Positions 18,334 through 29,240 of a stretch of DNA of 64,000 nt are shown here, piece after piece. The notes below the pieces were generated by a model. That model was not told the DNA's origin. It searched no databases and was given only the letters and a program-made list of their open reading frames with translations. The DNA is taken from assembly GCF_002901825.1 (NCBI RefSeq), contig NZ_PPQD01000034.1, positions 325,755-389,754 on the forward strand, in the 5' to 3' direction. The translations under genes were made by a program, and so were the position numbers. Source of the stretch: Mammaliicoccus sciuri. GTDB taxonomy: Bacteria > Bacillota > Bacilli > Staphylococcales > Staphylococcaceae. Position 1 is the first letter of the stretch; each line of letters opens with the position of its first letter.

Positions 18334-18420
18334 CAAAGTTAGAGAGAATGAATAATATATTCATCGCCGAAGGAGCAAGCCAGATTTGAGTGAATCTCTC
18401 AGGCAAAAGGATAACTTTGT
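18334..18420 (+). ncRNA. glycine riboswitch aptamer
   Basis: The conserved glycine-aptamer core is readable: AGAGAGAATG, CGCCGAAGGAGCAAGCC, AATCTCTCAGGCAAAAGGA. P1 is closed by CAAAGTT (18334-18340) with AACTTTG (18413-18419). Only one full aptamer is seen; the following 18421-18443 segment (with a TGAAG/CTTCA hairpin) may be the remnant second-aptamer helix of single-aptamer types. It precedes gcvT and is expected to turn on glycine cleavage when glycine is high. Confidence 0.92.
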
Positions 18421-18443
18421 GACGCATTCCTGAAGAGCACTTC

Positions 18444-18474
18444 AACAGGGTAGCGAAAGCTACCCTGTTTTTTT
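18444..18474 (+). terminator. expression-platform terminator of the glycine riboswitch
   Basis: AACAGGGTAGC / GCTACCCTGTT with a GAAA tetraloop and a following T run, ending about 28 bp before gcvT. Confidence 0.85.
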
Positions 18475-18501
18475 ATTATACATATTCAGAAGGGGAGAGT
18501 T

Positions 18502-19593
18502 ATGATGACGACAGATTTAAAACAAACACCTTTGTATCAAACTTATATAGATCAAGGTGCGAAAGTAATTGATTTTTCTGGATGGGCTTTACCAGTCCAA
18601 TTTTCAAGTATTAAAGAGGAACACAATGCAGTGAGAAATCATGTAGGTATTTTTGATGTGAGTCACATGGGTGAAATTATCGTTACAGGTGAAGAAGCGG
18701 ATCAGTTTATTCAATACACTTTAACGAATGATTCAACATTATTAACGGATAGTAAAGCTCAATATACAACGCTATGTAACCACGATGGCGGCGTGATTGA
18801 TGATTTAGTTGTTTATAAATTAGACGACAAAGTTTATTTCTTAGTTGTTAATGCAGGTAATACAGATAAAGATTTCGAATGGTTAAAATCAATTAAAAAT
18901 TTTAATGTAAATGTTGAAAATAAATCTTCTGAATATGGCCAATTAGCAATACAAGGTCCAGAAGCACGCGAATTAATTCAAAAATTAGTAAGTGTTGATG
19001 TATCAGAAATGAAGATGTTTGAATTCAAACAAAATGTAACATTATTCGGGAAAGAAGTTATATTATCTCAATCTGGTTATACAGGTGAAGATGGATTCGA
19101 AGTTTATTGTGATGCTGCAGACACTAAAGCTATTTGGGATGGTTTTATAAACGAAAATGTTATTCCATGTGGTCTTGGCGCACGTGATACTTTAAGACTT
19201 GAAGCTGCTTTACCATTACATGGCCAAGATTTATCTGAGCAAATCACACCATATGAAGCTGGCATTGGATTTGCTGTTAAACCATTAATTGAAGATGACT
19301 TTATCGGTAAAAATGTTTTGAAAGCACAAAAAGAAAATGGTGCGCCAAGAAAATCAATTGGTATAGAAATGATAGATAAAGGTATACCGAGAACAGATTA
19401 TGCAATTCTAGATACTGAAGGCAATGAAATTGGTTATGTAACTTCTGGAACACAGTCTCCGTCAACTGGTAAATCTATTGCTATGGGATTAATTGAGAAG
19501 AGTGCATTTGAATTAGATAAAGAAATTTTAATACAAGTTAGAAAAAGACAAGTAAAAGCTAAAGTTGTTAAGAAATCATCATTTAAATCATAG
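18502..19593 (+). CDS. gcvT: glycine cleavage system T protein (aminomethyltransferase)
   Basis: A 363-aa THF-dependent aminomethyltransferase. It releases ammonia from the lipoyl-bound intermediate on GcvH and transfers the methylene to THF. The family start ([20 protein letters not shown]) and folate-site regions ([26 protein letters not shown]) are present. GGGGAG precedes a double ATG; I keep the first. It is the first gene of gcvT-gcvPA-gcvPB under the glycine riboswitch. GcvH is not in the window. Confidence 0.96.
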   Translation: MMTTDLKQTPLYQTYIDQGAKVIDFSGWALPVQFSSIKEEHNAVRNHVGIFDVSHMGEIIVTGEEADQFIQYTLTNDSTLLTDSKAQYTTLCNHDGGVIDDLVVYKLDDKVYFLVVNAGNTDKDFEWLKSIKNFNVNVENKSSEYGQLAIQGPEARELIQKLVSVDVSEMKMFEFKQNVTLFGKEVILSQSGYTGEDGFEVYCDAADTKAIWDGFINENVIPCGLGARDTLRLEAALPLHGQDLSEQITPYEAGIGFAVKPLIEDDFIGKNVLKAQKENGAPRKSIGIEMIDKGIPRTDYAILDTEGNEIGYVTSGTQSPSTGKSIAMGLIEKSAFELDKEILIQVRKRQVKAKVVKKSSFKS

Positions 19594-19604
19594 GAGTGAA
19601 TAAA

Positions 19605-20948
19605 ATGGGTCACCGCTATATACCTTTAACTGAAAAAGATAAATCTGAAATGTTAGACGTCATTGGTATTCAATCTGTAGACGAATTATTTACGGATATA
19701 CCTGAATCTGTAAGGTTTAATAAACCGTTAAATATTAAAGAAAAGAAAGCTGAAACGCCTTTATTACGTGAACTATCTCAAATTGCGAATAAAAATATAA
19801 CAAGTGAAACTCATGCCTCATTTTTAGGTGCAGGTGTTTATGATCACTATATTCCAACTGTTGTAGATCATGTTATATCTCGTTCAGAATTTTATACTGC
19901 TTATACACCTTATCAACCAGAAATTTCACAAGGTGAATTACAAGCTATTTTTGAATTTCAAACTTTAATTTGCGAATTAACTGGTATGGATGTAGCCAAT
20001 TCATCTATGTATGATGGTGGAACTGCTTTTGCAGAGGCTGCTGTTCTTGCAGCAGGTCATACTAAGAAATCAAAAGTAATTGTTTCTAAATCTGTACATT
20101 ATCAATCTATTGAAGTACTTAAAACTTATACTAAAGCACAAGATATAGAGGTAGTTGAAGTCGATTTAGACGGTACTGTTACGGACTTAGAAAAGTTGAA
20201 AGCAGTTATCGATGACGATACTGCGGCAGTATGTGTTCAATATCCTAACTTCTTTGGTTCTTTAGAAGACTTAGAGGCAATTAAACAGTTAATTGAAGAT
20301 AAAAAAGCTTTATTTATCGTATCAAGCAATCCTTTATCACTTGGTTTAATTACACCTCCTGGAGAATTCGGTGCTGACATTGTTGTTGGTGATGCACAAG
20401 TATTCGGTATTCCAGCACAATATGGTGGACCTCATTGTGGTTATTTTGCATCTACTAAGAAACTTATGAGAAAACTACCAGGACGTTTAGTTGGTCAAAC
20501 ACAAGATGAAGATGGCAATAGAGGCTTTGTTCTTACGTTACAAGCGCGTGAACAACATATTAGAAGAGATAAAGCGACATCAAATATTTGTTCTAATCAA
20601 GCTCTAAATGCATTAGCAGCATCAGTTTGTATGAGTGCTTTAGGTAAAAATGGTGTATTTGAAATGGCTAAACTTAACATGGAAAAGACAACTTACATGA
20701 AACAAAAAATGCAAGAAGCTGGATTTGACGTGTTAGATGGTATTTCATTCAACGAATTTGTTGTTAAATTTAACAAACCGATAAGTGAAATCAACGCTGA
20801 ATTACTTGAAGAAGGTATTATTGGTGGATTTGACTTAGGTTTCATAGACGAAGCATTCAACAATCATATGTTAATTGCAGTAACAGAATTAAGAACAAAA
20901 GAAGAAATCGATACATTTATCAAAAAAGTAGGTGAATACAGTGCGTAA
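19605..20948 (+). CDS. gcvPA: glycine dehydrogenase (decarboxylating) subunit 1
   Basis: A 447-aa N-terminal half of the split P protein. With GcvPB it decarboxylates glycine and moves the aminomethyl group to GcvH. Motifs include [23 protein letters not shown] and GGPHCGYFA. The ATG at 19605 is chosen because AGGAG lies 8 bp upstream; a GTG at 19596 would place the site inside the gene. It overlaps gcvPB by 8 bp. Confidence 0.95.
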   Translation: MGHRYIPLTEKDKSEMLDVIGIQSVDELFTDIPESVRFNKPLNIKEKKAETPLLRELSQIANKNITSETHASFLGAGVYDHYIPTVVDHVISRSEFYTAYTPYQPEISQGELQAIFEFQTLICELTGMDVANSSMYDGGTAFAEAAVLAAGHTKKSKVIVSKSVHYQSIEVLKTYTKAQDIEVVEVDLDGTVTDLEKLKAVIDDDTAAVCVQYPNFFGSLEDLEAIKQLIEDKKALFIVSSNPLSLGLITPPGEFGADIVVGDAQVFGIPAQYGGPHCGYFASTKKLMRKLPGRLVGQTQDEDGNRGFVLTLQAREQHIRRDKATSNICSNQALNALAASVCMSALGKNGVFEMAKLNMEKTTYMKQKMQEAGFDVLDGISFNEFVVKFNKPISEINAELLEEGIIGGFDLGFIDEAFNNHMLIAVTELRTKEEIDTFIKKVGEYSA

Positions 20949-22416
20949 ACCATCAAGTGAATTAATATTTGAAAGATCTAGAAAAGATAGATTTGCATAT
21001 TCTTTACCTGAAAAAGATGTTGAAACACAAGATGTACAAGATCTTTTAGGAGATAAATTTACAAGAAAACAAAAAGCAGAATTACCAGAAGTTAGTGAAT
21101 TAGATTTAATGCGTCACTACACTGAATTATCTAATAAAAACCATGGTGTAGATACAGGATTCTATCCTTTAGGTTCATGTACAATGAAATACAATCCTAA
21201 AATTAATGAAAAAGTCGCTAGAATGTCTGGCTTTGCAAACGCACACCCATTACAAGATGTTTCTACTGTACAAGGGTCACTCGAAATTATTTATGATTTA
21301 CAAGAGCATTTAAAAGAAATTACAGGTATGGATGAAGTAACACTTCAACCTGCAGCAGGTGCTCACGGTGAATGGACTGCTTTATTAATGATTAAAGCTT
21401 TCCATGAAGCAAATGGCGATTTCAATAGAACGAAAGTTATCGTACCAGACTCAGCTCACGGTACAAATCCAGCTTCTGCAAAAGTAGCAGGTTTCGATAC
21501 AGTAACTGTAAAATCTAATGAAAAAGGATTAGTTGATATCGAAGACTTAAAACGTGTAGTTGGGGACGATACAGCTGCTATCATGTTAACAAACCCTAAC
21601 ACATTAGGATTATTCGAAGAAGATATTTTAGAAATTAGAGAAATCGTACATCAAGCAGGCGGGAAATTGTATTACGATGGTGCTAACTTGAATGCGATTA
21701 TGAGTAAAGTTAGACCTGGTGATATGGGATTTGACGCTGTTCACTTAAACTTACACAAAACATTCACAGGACCTCACGGAGGTGGTGGACCTGGTTCAGG
21801 ACCAGTAGGTGTTAAAGCAGATTTAGTACCATTTTTACCAAAACCAACAGTAGTTAAAGAAAATGATACATTTAAATTCGAACATGATATGCCACAATCT
21901 ATCGGAAGAGTTAAACCATTCTTCGGTAATTTCGGTATCTATTTAAGAGCTTATACTTATATTAGAACGATGGGTCCAGATGGATTAAAAGCAGTATCAG
22001 AAACAGCTGTATTGAACGCTAACTATATGTTGAGAAGATTACAAGATCATTTTGATACGCCATATACACAACACTGTAAACATGAATTCGTAATCAGTGG
22101 TTCAAGACAGAAAAAACTTGGTGTAAGAACATTGGATATTGCTAAACGTCTCTTAGACTTCAACTTCCATCCACCAACAATATACTTCCCAATCAACGTG
22201 GAAGAATGTATGATGATTGAGCCAACAGAAACAGAATCTAAAGAAACATTAGATGCATTCTGTGATACACTTATTCAAATTGCTAAAGAGGCAGAAGAAT
22301 CACCAGAAGTTGTATTAGAAGCACCACATACAACTGTCATTGGTCGATTAGATGAAACACAAGCAGCAAGAAAACCAGTACTTAAATTTGAATTACTAAA
22401 AGAAGAAAAAGCATAA
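20941..22416 (+). CDS. gcvPB: glycine dehydrogenase (decarboxylating) subunit 2
   Basis: A 491-aa C-terminal half of the P protein, holding the PLP lysine in [18 protein letters not shown]. Other landmarks are [15 protein letters not shown] and [12 protein letters not shown]. The GTG at 20941 has AGTAGGTGA upstream inside gcvPA; the GTG at 20932 is an alternative. Ends the gcv operon at the 22420-22456 terminator. Confidence 0.95.
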   Translation: MRKPSSELIFERSRKDRFAYSLPEKDVETQDVQDLLGDKFTRKQKAELPEVSELDLMRHYTELSNKNHGVDTGFYPLGSCTMKYNPKINEKVARMSGFANAHPLQDVSTVQGSLEIIYDLQEHLKEITGMDEVTLQPAAGAHGEWTALLMIKAFHEANGDFNRTKVIVPDSAHGTNPASAKVAGFDTVTVKSNEKGLVDIEDLKRVVGDDTAAIMLTNPNTLGLFEEDILEIREIVHQAGGKLYYDGANLNAIMSKVRPGDMGFDAVHLNLHKTFTGPHGGGGPGSGPVGVKADLVPFLPKPTVVKENDTFKFEHDMPQSIGRVKPFFGNFGIYLRAYTYIRTMGPDGLKAVSETAVLNANYMLRRLQDHFDTPYTQHCKHEFVISGSRQKKLGVRTLDIAKRLLDFNFHPPTIYFPINVEECMMIEPTETESKETLDAFCDTLIQIAKEAEESPEVVLEAPHTTVIGRLDETQAARKPVLKFELLKEEKA

Positions 22417-22419
22417 TAA

Positions 22420-22456
22420 AAAGCGTCTTGGTCGCATTTAACGATCAAGACGCTTT
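22420..22456. terminator. terminator between gcvPB and a rhodanese gene
   Basis: AAGCGTCTTG plus TCG pairs with CGA plus CAAGACGCTT, flanked by A and T tracts; it lies between two converging genes and can serve both. Confidence 0.8.
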
Positions 22457-22460
22457 AATA

Positions 22461-22841
22461 TTATTTAGATTTAACTTTACCAGTCCATTTTTTATAGCCG
22501 CCTTTAAGCATGAATAGTTCAGTGTAACCTTTTTTCTTCATCATTCTAGCAGCTCTATAACTTGCTACGCCATTTGCGTCGCAAAAATATATAGGTTGGT
22601 CTTTACGTAAACCTTGATATCTTGTACGAAATACACTCATCGGTATATTTCTTGCCCCGATAATATGACCATAGTCAAAATCAGCCTTTTCACGCAAGTC
22701 TATAACTTGTGCCTTTCTTAATCCCTTATGGAATTCATTTTGATCTAATTCTTTTACTGCGCGCTTATTTAATGAATAGTTAATTGCCATATAAATGATA
22801 ATCAAGACTAGGACTATGAGCGCGATATACCAATAATTCAT
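22461..22841 (-). CDS. membrane-anchored rhodanese-like protein (YqhL)
   Basis: A 126-aa protein with one N-terminal membrane helix (about residues 4-23) and a single rhodanese domain. The catalytic cysteine is Cys87 in YFCDANGVASYRAA; the CH2 region is DLREKADFDYGHIIGARN. Likely a sulfurtransferase acting at the membrane; the partner is unknown. It lies between gcv and lipM as in S. aureus and Bacillus. Confidence 0.87.
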   Translation of the reverse strand: MNYWYIALIVLVLIIIYMAINYSLNKRAVKELDQNEFHKGLRKAQVIDLREKADFDYGHIIGARNIPMSVFRTRYQGLRKDQPIYFCDANGVASYRAARMMKKKGYTELFMLKGGYKKWTGKVKSK

Positions 22842-22961
22842 GGTCTGATTCCTCCCAATTCAAGTCGATACCCTTATTATAAGATTTCTTGTGAGATTTA
22901 TCAAAATATTTTTGCTAAAATAGAAAAGTACATAAGAATTAATTGAATAGGAGTTTTAATT

Positions 22962-23792
22962 GTGAAAGAAACTTGGCACTTTTTAAACACGAAATCGAAT
23001 AATCCATATTATAATATGGCAGTTGATGAAGCACTTATGAATTTTGTGAGTAGAGGAGAAATCGATCCTGTAATTAGATTTTACACTTGGGATCCAGCTA
23101 CGTTATCAATTGGATATTTTCAAAAACTAACTAAAGAAATTGATATTGAAAAAGTAAAAGAAAAAGGTTTTGGACTTGTAAGACGTGCTACAGGGGGTAG
23201 AGGTGTCTTACACGATAAAGAATTAACTTATAGTGTCATCGTTCCAGAATCGCATCCAAATATGCCTAAAACGGTAACTGAAGCTTATAGAGTAATCTCA
23301 GAGGGATTGTTAGAAGGTTTTAAATCATTAGGATTCGACGCATACTTTTCAATTCCAAAGACAAAAGAAGAAAGAGATAAACTTAAGACACCACGTAGTT
23401 CAGTTTGTTTTGATGCACCAAGTTGGTATGAACTTGTTGTAGAAGATAGAAAAATAGCAGGAAGCGCTCAAACACGTCAAAAAGGCGTTATCTTACAACA
23501 TGGCTCAATTTTACAAGATATAGATGTCGATGAATTGTTTGATATGTTTATATATAGAAACGATCGACTAAAAGATAAAATGAAAGCAGCATTTACAAAT
23601 AAAGCAGTTGCTATAAATGATTTATCAGATAAATTCATCACTCTAGAAGAAATGGAAACAGCATTTTATGAAGGATTTAAGAAAGGTTTAGATATAGAAT
23701 ATAAACCACTTGAATTTACCGAAGAGCAGCTTGCTGAAATTAAACAATTAGAAGAAAAATATAAATCAGAAGATTGGACTTATAGAAAGTAA
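22962..23792 (+). CDS. lipM: octanoyltransferase LipM
   Basis: A 276-aa enzyme that moves octanoate from acyl carrier protein to GcvH in lipoate synthesis. Motifs: [24 protein letters not shown], the catalytic cysteine in [13 protein letters not shown], and [12 protein letters not shown] with the substrate lysine. The GTG start at 22962 follows ATAGGAG. Closeness to the gcv operon fits the use of GcvH as lipoyl carrier. Confidence 0.93.
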   Translation: MKETWHFLNTKSNNPYYNMAVDEALMNFVSRGEIDPVIRFYTWDPATLSIGYFQKLTKEIDIEKVKEKGFGLVRRATGGRGVLHDKELTYSVIVPESHPNMPKTVTEAYRVISEGLLEGFKSLGFDAYFSIPKTKEERDKLKTPRSSVCFDAPSWYELVVEDRKIAGSAQTRQKGVILQHGSILQDIDVDELFDMFIYRNDRLKDKMKAAFTNKAVAINDLSDKFITLEEMETAFYEGFKKGLDIEYKPLEFTEEQLAEIKQLEEKYKSEDWTYRK

Positions 23793-23821
23793 AAAAAGAG
23801 ACTATTGAAGTCTCTTTTTTT
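23792..23821. terminator. bidirectional terminator after lipM
   Basis: AAAAAAGAGACT / AGTCTCTTTTTT with a short loop; it overlaps the stop codon of the converging small membrane protein. Confidence 0.85.
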
Positions 23822-24032
23822 ATCTATTTCTACGCTTTTGTTTACGCATTGCTTTTTTATATTTACGTTGATCTGGCGTTAAAAAGAAGAAATAGTAAAT
23901 TAGATAGATGATTAATCCGAATATGATTAATGAGACAATCATACGAATGAAGCCCATAATAAAGAAATCAAGATTCATAATTAATCCAAAAACTGCTATA
24001 GCAATAATTAAATAGAATAAAACATTTTTCAT
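23820..24032 (-). CDS. small membrane protein, SA1362-like
   Basis: A 70-aa protein with two hydrophobic segments (about residues 4-22 and 26-50) and a very basic C-terminus (KKAMRKQKRRNR). It matches the SA1362-type small protein found at this location in S. aureus. Function unknown. On the minus strand between lipM and a lipoprotein gene. Confidence 0.72.
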   Translation of the reverse strand: MKNVLFYLIIAIAVFGLIMNLDFFIMGFIRMIVSLIIFGLIIYLIYYFFFLTPDQRKYKKAMRKQKRRNR

Positions 24033-24087
24033 AAAATCTCACCTTAAATTATTAGTCTATTTAATATAGCACATTTTATGTATAATC

Positions 24088-24678
24088 TCACTCAATTTGA
24101 CCTATCTCTTTATCTAAACCATTAAGCTCTTGAATTGCTTTTTGGATACCTTTTTTATCCTTCTTATTGTAAGCATCATTTAAATCTTTAAACACTTTTT
24201 CAATACTTGTTGATAGTTTTAACATACTTTTATGAAGCGTTTTATAATCTTTAGGAATAGATTTACCTTTCATTTCATCTTTATATCTATCTGTAATGTT
24301 TTCTTGATTGTGATAAATATTTTCTAATTCATTTTTAGTATGTTCATCATCGAATTTAGATGTTACATTTTTCTTGATTTTGTTATAACTTGTAATGTTA
24401 GATTTTGTTTCATTTACAAATTTTGTAGATGACTTTAAATATTGAGTTGTAAACAGACTCGACGATTCTTTTTCATTTTGTTTAATTTTGCTTTTGACAC
24501 TATTTTCTTTTTGTTTATATGTTTTGTTTTTATCTTCTAAGTCTAATACTTCTTTTTTTAATTTTCGATTATCACTTTTTAATGAAGACTTCTTTTCTTC
24601 AAGTTGTTGAATTTTATCATTTCCACACGCAGATAAGACAACTGTACTTGCCATGATTGTTATAATTGTTTTTCTCAT
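24088..24678 (-). CDS. coiled-coil lipoprotein, YkyA-like
   Basis: A 196-aa lipoprotein: the lipobox LSAC puts the lipidated cysteine at residue 18. Residues 22-75 form a heptad-rich coiled coil (QQLEEKKSSLKSDNRKLKKE), and the rest is helical and highly charged. It resembles the YkyA family of putative cell-wall-binding lipoproteins, but I see no catalytic motif. An equivalent lipoprotein gene lies beside the M24 peptidase gene in S. aureus. Confidence 0.68.
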   Translation of the reverse strand: MRKTIITIMASTVVLSACGNDKIQQLEEKKSSLKSDNRKLKKEVLDLEDKNKTYKQKENSVKSKIKQNEKESSSLFTTQYLKSSTKFVNETKSNITSYNKIKKNVTSKFDDEHTKNELENIYHNQENITDRYKDEMKGKSIPKDYKTLHKSMLKLSTSIEKVFKDLNDAYNKKDKKGIQKAIQELNGLDKEIGQIE

Positions 24679-24777
24679 GTTTATTTACTCCCAATGTTTT
24701 ACTGTGAAAAAATTTCGATATGTATGATATTATTTTAATGTATATAGATTTATTGTACAAATAGAAAGGGGATAAAT

Positions 24778-25833
24778 ATGAAAATTAATAAATTAAGAGA
24801 AGTCATGAATGAAAAAGGTCTAGAAGCAGTTGTAATTCTATCACCGTATAATAGAAGATATCTTTCTGGATTTACTGGGACAAGTGGTAGTCTGTTAATT
24901 ACACAAGACAAATCCCTTTTAATTACAGACTTTAGATATATTCAACAAGCGAACGATCAAGCTCAAGATTTTGAAGTTATTAATCAAGAAGGACCAATGT
25001 TAAGTAAGATTAATGACCTGATTAAAGAAGGTCAGTATAAAAATGTTGGCGTCGAATCACATTTAATTACTTATAATGAATATCAAGCACTAAATACAGA
25101 TGCAGTTGAACTTTCTTCTATTGAAAGTGTTATCGAAACAATCAGAATGGTTAAAGATGAATTTGAAATTAAACAAATTCAGAAAGCAGCTGACATTGTA
25201 GATGAAACATATGAACACATTTTAAAATGGGTTAAACCTGGCATGACTGAAAATGAAGTGAACAATGAAATGGAAATGTTTATGAGAAGCAAAGGTGCAA
25301 CATGCTCATCATTCGATACGATTGTTGCTTCAGGGCACCGTGGTGCATTACCTCATGGTGTAGCAAGTAATAAAGTTATCGAAGAAGGAGATATGATTAC
25401 ATTAGACTTCGGAGCATTATATGAAGGATACGTTAGTGATGTTACGAGAACATTTGCAATTGGTGAACCAAAAGAAGAAATGAAGAAAATATATAATATT
25501 GTTTTAGAGGCACAATTAGCAGCGTTAGAACAAATTAAACCAGGTATGACTGGTAAAGAAGCAGATACGATTGCAAGAGATATTATTAAAAGTTATGGCT
25601 ATGGTGAACAATTTGGCCATTCTTTAGGACATGGCATTGGATTAGAAGTACACGAAGGCCCAGCATTATCTCAAAAATCAGATATCGTTCTTGAAGAAAA
25701 TATGTGTATCACTTTAGAACCAGGTATATATGTAGATGGTTTAGGTGGCGTTAGAATAGAAGATGACGTATTAGTTACAAAAAATGGCTTACAGCGCTTT
25801 ACTAAATCTTCAAAAGACCTTATTATTTTATAA
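24778..25833 (+). CDS. M24 family Xaa-Pro aminopeptidase
   Basis: A 351-aa metallopeptidase with a creatinase-type N-terminal domain and a pita-bread catalytic domain. Metal ligands are visible: Asp in TLDFGALYEGYVSD (two), His in FGHSLGHGIGLEVHEGP, Glu in ITLEPGIYV, and Glu in GGVRIEDDVLV. It removes N-terminal residues before proline in cytoplasmic peptides. RBS AAAGGGG. It precedes efp by 26 bp, the usual yqhT-efp pair. Confidence 0.92.
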   Translation: MKINKLREVMNEKGLEAVVILSPYNRRYLSGFTGTSGSLLITQDKSLLITDFRYIQQANDQAQDFEVINQEGPMLSKINDLIKEGQYKNVGVESHLITYNEYQALNTDAVELSSIESVIETIRMVKDEFEIKQIQKAADIVDETYEHILKWVKPGMTENEVNNEMEMFMRSKGATCSSFDTIVASGHRGALPHGVASNKVIEEGDMITLDFGALYEGYVSDVTRTFAIGEPKEEMKKIYNIVLEAQLAALEQIKPGMTGKEADTIARDIIKSYGYGEQFGHSLGHGIGLEVHEGPALSQKSDIVLEENMCITLEPGIYVDGLGGVRIEDDVLVTKNGLQRFTKSSKDLIIL

Positions 25834-25858
25834 GAAGGTATAAATAGGAGGAAAATGA

Positions 25859-26416
25859 ATGATTTCAGTTAATGATTTTAAAACAGGTTTAACAATTAAA
25901 GTTGATAATGGCATTTGGAAAGTTATGGACTTCCAACATGTGAAACCAGGTAAAGGTGCGGCATTCGTTCGTTCTAAATTAAGAAACTTAAGAACTGGTG
26001 CAATCCAAGAGAAAACTTTTAGAGCCGGTGAAAAAGTTGAAAAAGCTCAAATCGATAATCGTCGTATGCAATATCTATATGCTAATGGTGATAGCCATGT
26101 GTTCATGGATAACGAAACTTACGATCAACTAGAGTTACCTGGTGATAAACTAGAATATGAACTTAAATTTATTAAAGAAAACATGGAAGTTCAAATCCAA
26201 TCTTATGAAGGTGAAACAATTGGTATTGAATTACCAAATACAGTTACACTTCAAGTAACAGAAACTGAACCTGGTATTAAAGGTGATACAGCAACTGGTG
26301 CAACTAAACAAGCTACAGTTGAAACAGGTTATAGTTTAAACGTACCGTTATTTGTTAATGAAGGTGATTTACTTGTCATTAATACTACTGACGGAAGCTA
26401 CGTATCAAGAGGTTAA
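25859..26416 (+). CDS. efp: translation elongation factor P
   Basis: A 185-aa, three-domain EF-P that relieves ribosome stalling at polyproline. The tip lysine is Lys32 in KPGKGAAF, the residue modified in other bacteria. RBS AGGAGG. In sporulating Bacilli the spoIIIA operon follows efp; here accB follows directly after a 181-bp gap. Confidence 0.97.
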   Translation: MISVNDFKTGLTIKVDNGIWKVMDFQHVKPGKGAAFVRSKLRNLRTGAIQEKTFRAGEKVEKAQIDNRRMQYLYANGDSHVFMDNETYDQLELPGDKLEYELKFIKENMEVQIQSYEGETIGIELPNTVTLQVTETEPGIKGDTATGATKQATVETGYSLNVPLFVNEGDLLVINTTDGSYVSRG

Positions 26417-26427
26417 TATTAAACATT

Positions 26428-26474
26428 AAAATGAGGCTGGGACAGTAACTTGTGTCCTGGCCTCAATCATTTTA
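26428..26474 (+). terminator. terminator of efp, staphylococcal GAGGCTGGGACA-type palindrome
   Basis: AAAATGAGGC and GGACA pair with TGTCC and GCCTCA..CATTTT. This GAGGCTGGGACA palindrome recurs between genes in staphylococci as I recall. The rest of the gap to accB holds only a probable promoter region. Confidence 0.7.
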
Positions 26475-26597
26475 GTTACATTAGGAATGTTTCTTATTTA
26501 CATTTATAATTAAATATTAAAATCTCTTGAATTGGTATGACCACTAAAGTAAAATGTATGAAGTGTAACGTATTAGAATTTAAAAGGAGTTTTTCAA

Positions 26598-27047
26598 ATG
26601 AACTTAAAACAAATTAAAGAACTAGTTGATGTGTTAGATAATTCTTCTTTAACTGAAATTGATATTAATGATAAAGATTTTAAACTAACTTTAAAAAAAG
26701 ATATTAAACAAGAAATTATTTATAGCCAAGGTGCAACAAATGTCGTAGCAGAACAACCACAACAAGCAACTCAATCAGCACCACAACAAAATGTTGAACA
26801 AGAAGCGCCAAGTGGTTTGACGATTAATGCGCCAATGGTTGGTACATTCTATAAATCACCATCTCCTGATGAAGGTCCATACGTTCAAGTAGGTTCACGT
26901 GTAGAAGCTGATACAACTGTATGTATTTTAGAAGCAATGAAACTATTTAATGAAATTCAAGCAGAAGTTTCTGGTGAAATCACTGAAATATTAGTTGAAG
27001 ACGGACAAATGGTAGAGTATGGCCAACCGTTATTCAAGGTGAAGTAA
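26598..27047 (+). CDS. accB: acetyl-CoA carboxylase biotin carboxyl carrier protein
   Basis: A 149-aa BCCP. The N-terminal helical region is followed by an Ala/Gln/Pro linker (about residues 50-70) and the biotinyl domain, with the biotinylated Lys115 in [10 protein letters not shown]. It carries CO2 from biotin carboxylase to the carboxyltransferase for malonyl-CoA synthesis. RBS AAAGGAG. Operon with accC, 1-bp gap. Confidence 0.96.
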   Translation: MNLKQIKELVDVLDNSSLTEIDINDKDFKLTLKKDIKQEIIYSQGATNVVAEQPQQATQSAPQQNVEQEAPSGLTINAPMVGTFYKSPSPDEGPYVQVGSRVEADTTVCILEAMKLFNEIQAEVSGEITEILVEDGQMVEYGQPLFKVK

Positions 27048-27048
27048 T

Positions 27049-28407
27049 ATGAAAAAAGTATTAATTGCAAATAGAGGGGAAATTGCAGTAAGAATCATTA
27101 GAGCTTGTAGAGAGTTAGACATACAAACGGTCGCAATTTATTCAGAAGCTGATAAAGATGCATTACATACTCAAATAGCAGATGAAGCTTATTGTGTTGG
27201 ACCGACACAATCTAAAGATTCATACCTTCACGTTCCTAATATTATTTCAATTGCAAAATCAACAGGTTGTGACGGTATCCATCCTGGTTATGGTTTCTTA
27301 GCCGAGAATAGTGATTTTGCAGAAATGTGTGAAGCATGCCAAATTAAATTTATTGGACCTAGTTATCAATCTATCCAGAAGATGGGTATTAAAGACGTTG
27401 CGAAAGAAGAAATGATCAAAGCTAACGTACCTGTTGTTCCTGGTAGTGATGGTTTAGTAGATACAGTAAGAATTGCAAAGAAATGTGCGAAGAAAATCGG
27501 CTATCCTGTTATTATTAAAGCTACTGCCGGTGGTGGCGGTAAAGGTATCCGAATTGCACGTAATGAAGAAGAGCTTGTAACAGGATTTAGAATGACACAG
27601 CAAGAAGCTGAAACAGCATTTGGTAACAAAGGTTTATATTTAGAAAAGTTCATCGAAAACTTTAGACATATTGAAATTCAAGTAATGGGTGATTCAGAAG
27701 GTAATGTTATACATCTTGGTGAACGTGATTGTACGATCCAAAGACGTATGCAAAAGTTAGTAGAAGAATCTCCTTCACCAGTCCTTTCTGAAGAAATGCG
27801 TAAAGAAATGGGTGAAGCGGCTATTAGAGCAGCTAAAGCCGTTAATTATGAAAATGCTGGTACAATTGAATTTATTTATGATTTAGATGCTGAAACGTTC
27901 TATTTCATGGAAATGAATACGCGTATTCAAGTAGAACATCCTGTTACTGAGATGGTTACTGGAATGGATTTAGTTAAACTTCAACTTAAAGTGGCAAGTG
28001 GTGAATCATTACCAGTTACACAAGAAGAAGTTGACTTGAGTGGACATGCGATTGAATTTAGAATCAACGCAGAAAGTCCATTTAAGAATTTCATGCCATC
28101 ACCAGGGAAAATTAATCAATATTTAACACCAGGTGGATTTGGCGTGCGTATTGATTCAGCATGTTATACAGGATATACGATTCCGCCTTATTATGATTCA
28201 ATGGTTGCGAAGCTTATTGTTCATGGTAAAGATAGAACAGATGCAATTCAAATCGGTAAAAGAGCTTTATCAGAATTTTTAGTTGCTGGCATAGATACAA
28301 CGATCCCATTCCATTTAAGATTGTTAGAAAATGATGTATTTGAATCAGGTGATTTTAATACCAATTTCCTAGAGATTCATGATATTATAAATAATGAAGA
28401 CAAATAG
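27049..28407 (+). CDS. accC: acetyl-CoA carboxylase biotin carboxylase subunit
   Basis: A 452-aa ATP-grasp enzyme that carboxylates BCCP-biotin. Landmarks: [17 protein letters not shown], the glycine-rich ATP loop [13 protein letters not shown], and [17 protein letters not shown]. The accBC-yqhY-nusB order is conserved with Bacillus and S. aureus. Confidence 0.97.
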   Translation: MKKVLIANRGEIAVRIIRACRELDIQTVAIYSEADKDALHTQIADEAYCVGPTQSKDSYLHVPNIISIAKSTGCDGIHPGYGFLAENSDFAEMCEACQIKFIGPSYQSIQKMGIKDVAKEEMIKANVPVVPGSDGLVDTVRIAKKCAKKIGYPVIIKATAGGGGKGIRIARNEEELVTGFRMTQQEAETAFGNKGLYLEKFIENFRHIEIQVMGDSEGNVIHLGERDCTIQRRMQKLVEESPSPVLSEEMRKEMGEAAIRAAKAVNYENAGTIEFIYDLDAETFYFMEMNTRIQVEHPVTEMVTGMDLVKLQLKVASGESLPVTQEEVDLSGHAIEFRINAESPFKNFMPSPGKINQYLTPGGFGVRIDSACYTGYTIPPYYDSMVAKLIVHGKDRTDAIQIGKRALSEFLVAGIDTTIPFHLRLLENDVFESGDFNTNFLEIHDIINNEDK

Positions 28408-28419
28408 GGAGGGATTCAA

Positions 28420-28779
28420 ATGGCTAAAACAATTGAAAATAAAAAGCCTTCTTTAGGTAAAATAGAGATTGCGCCAGAAGTTATTGAGGTCATTGCGAGC
28501 ATTGCGACTACTGACATTAAAGGTGTATCTCATATGCAATCCGTTTTTAATAAGAATTCCTTAGAAAAATTCGGGAAAAAGAATTTTGGTAAAGGTATTA
28601 AAGTCGATATTAAAGAAGACGGCATCTACATTAATGTCTACTGTACATTTGACTACGGTACAAAAATTTCTGAAACAGCACGTAAAGTTCAATCAGAAAT
28701 TAAACAAGCATTAAATACGATGACGGCATTAACACCAAAAGAAGTTAATGTACATATCGTTAATATACATTTCCAATAA
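28420..28779 (+). CDS. Asp23/Gls24 family envelope stress protein (YqhY)
   Basis: A 119-aa single-domain Asp23/Gls24 protein (EVIEVIASIATTDIKGVSHM). In B. subtilis, YqhY encoded with accBC is linked to control of acetyl-CoA carboxylase activity. RBS AGGGAGG, 12 bp after accC. Followed by a near-perfect palindrome before nusB. Confidence 0.88.
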   Translation: MAKTIENKKPSLGKIEIAPEVIEVIASIATTDIKGVSHMQSVFNKNSLEKFGKKNFGKGIKVDIKEDGIYINVYCTFDYGTKISETARKVQSEIKQALNTMTALTPKEVNVHIVNIHFQ

Positions 28780-28793
28780 TAAAATGATTAATT

Positions 28794-28815
28794 AAGAGGA
28801 TGCGTGCATCCTCTT
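28794..28815 (+). terminator. near-perfect palindromic hairpin between yqhY and nusB
   Basis: AAGAGGATGC pairs with GCATCCTCTT with only GT between the arms (10 bp, 2-nt centre). The T tract is weak, so it may be a partial terminator, an mRNA processing site or a protein-binding palindrome. It ends 21 bp before nusB. Confidence 0.5.
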
Positions 28816-28835
28816 ATTCTTTGAAGGAGAAGAAT

Positions 28836-29228
28836 ATGAAAAGAACAGAACTAAGAGAGATTGTCTTTAAATCACTATATCAATTAGAAAATAACAAAAC
28901 TGATTTAACAGTAGAAGAAGCGATTCAATATTTAGTAGAAGACTTTAAAGGTGAACAATATTTATATGTCAAAAACTTTGTTAAAGAAGTTGTAGAGAAA
29001 AAAGACGAACTAGATGAAATTGTAAGTCCACATTTAAAAAACTGGACATTAGACCGTTTACTTAAAACTGATAGAATTATTTTAAGAATGGCTACTTATG
29101 AATTGAAATATACAGATACACCAGAGAAAGTTATATTTAATGAAGCAGTAGAAATTGCGAAAGTATACAGTGATGATGATCACTATAAATTTATTAATGG
29201 TGTATTAAGCAGTTTATCAAAAAGTTAA
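28836..29228 (+). CDS. nusB: transcription antitermination factor NusB
   Basis: A 130-aa all-helical protein ([18 protein letters not shown]) that acts in rRNA antitermination with NusE. The conserved C-terminal [14 protein letters not shown] and FINGVLSSL are present. The ATG at 28836 is chosen for its GAAGGAG site; an in-frame ATG at 28800 would start inside the palindrome. folD, which follows nusB in Bacillus, is absent. Confidence 0.95.
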   Translation: MKRTELREIVFKSLYQLENNKTDLTVEEAIQYLVEDFKGEQYLYVKNFVKEVVEKKDELDEIVSPHLKNWTLDRLLKTDRIILRMATYELKYTDTPEKVIFNEAVEIAKVYSDDDHYKFINGVLSSLSKS

Positions 29229-29240
29229 AGAGTGATATAA

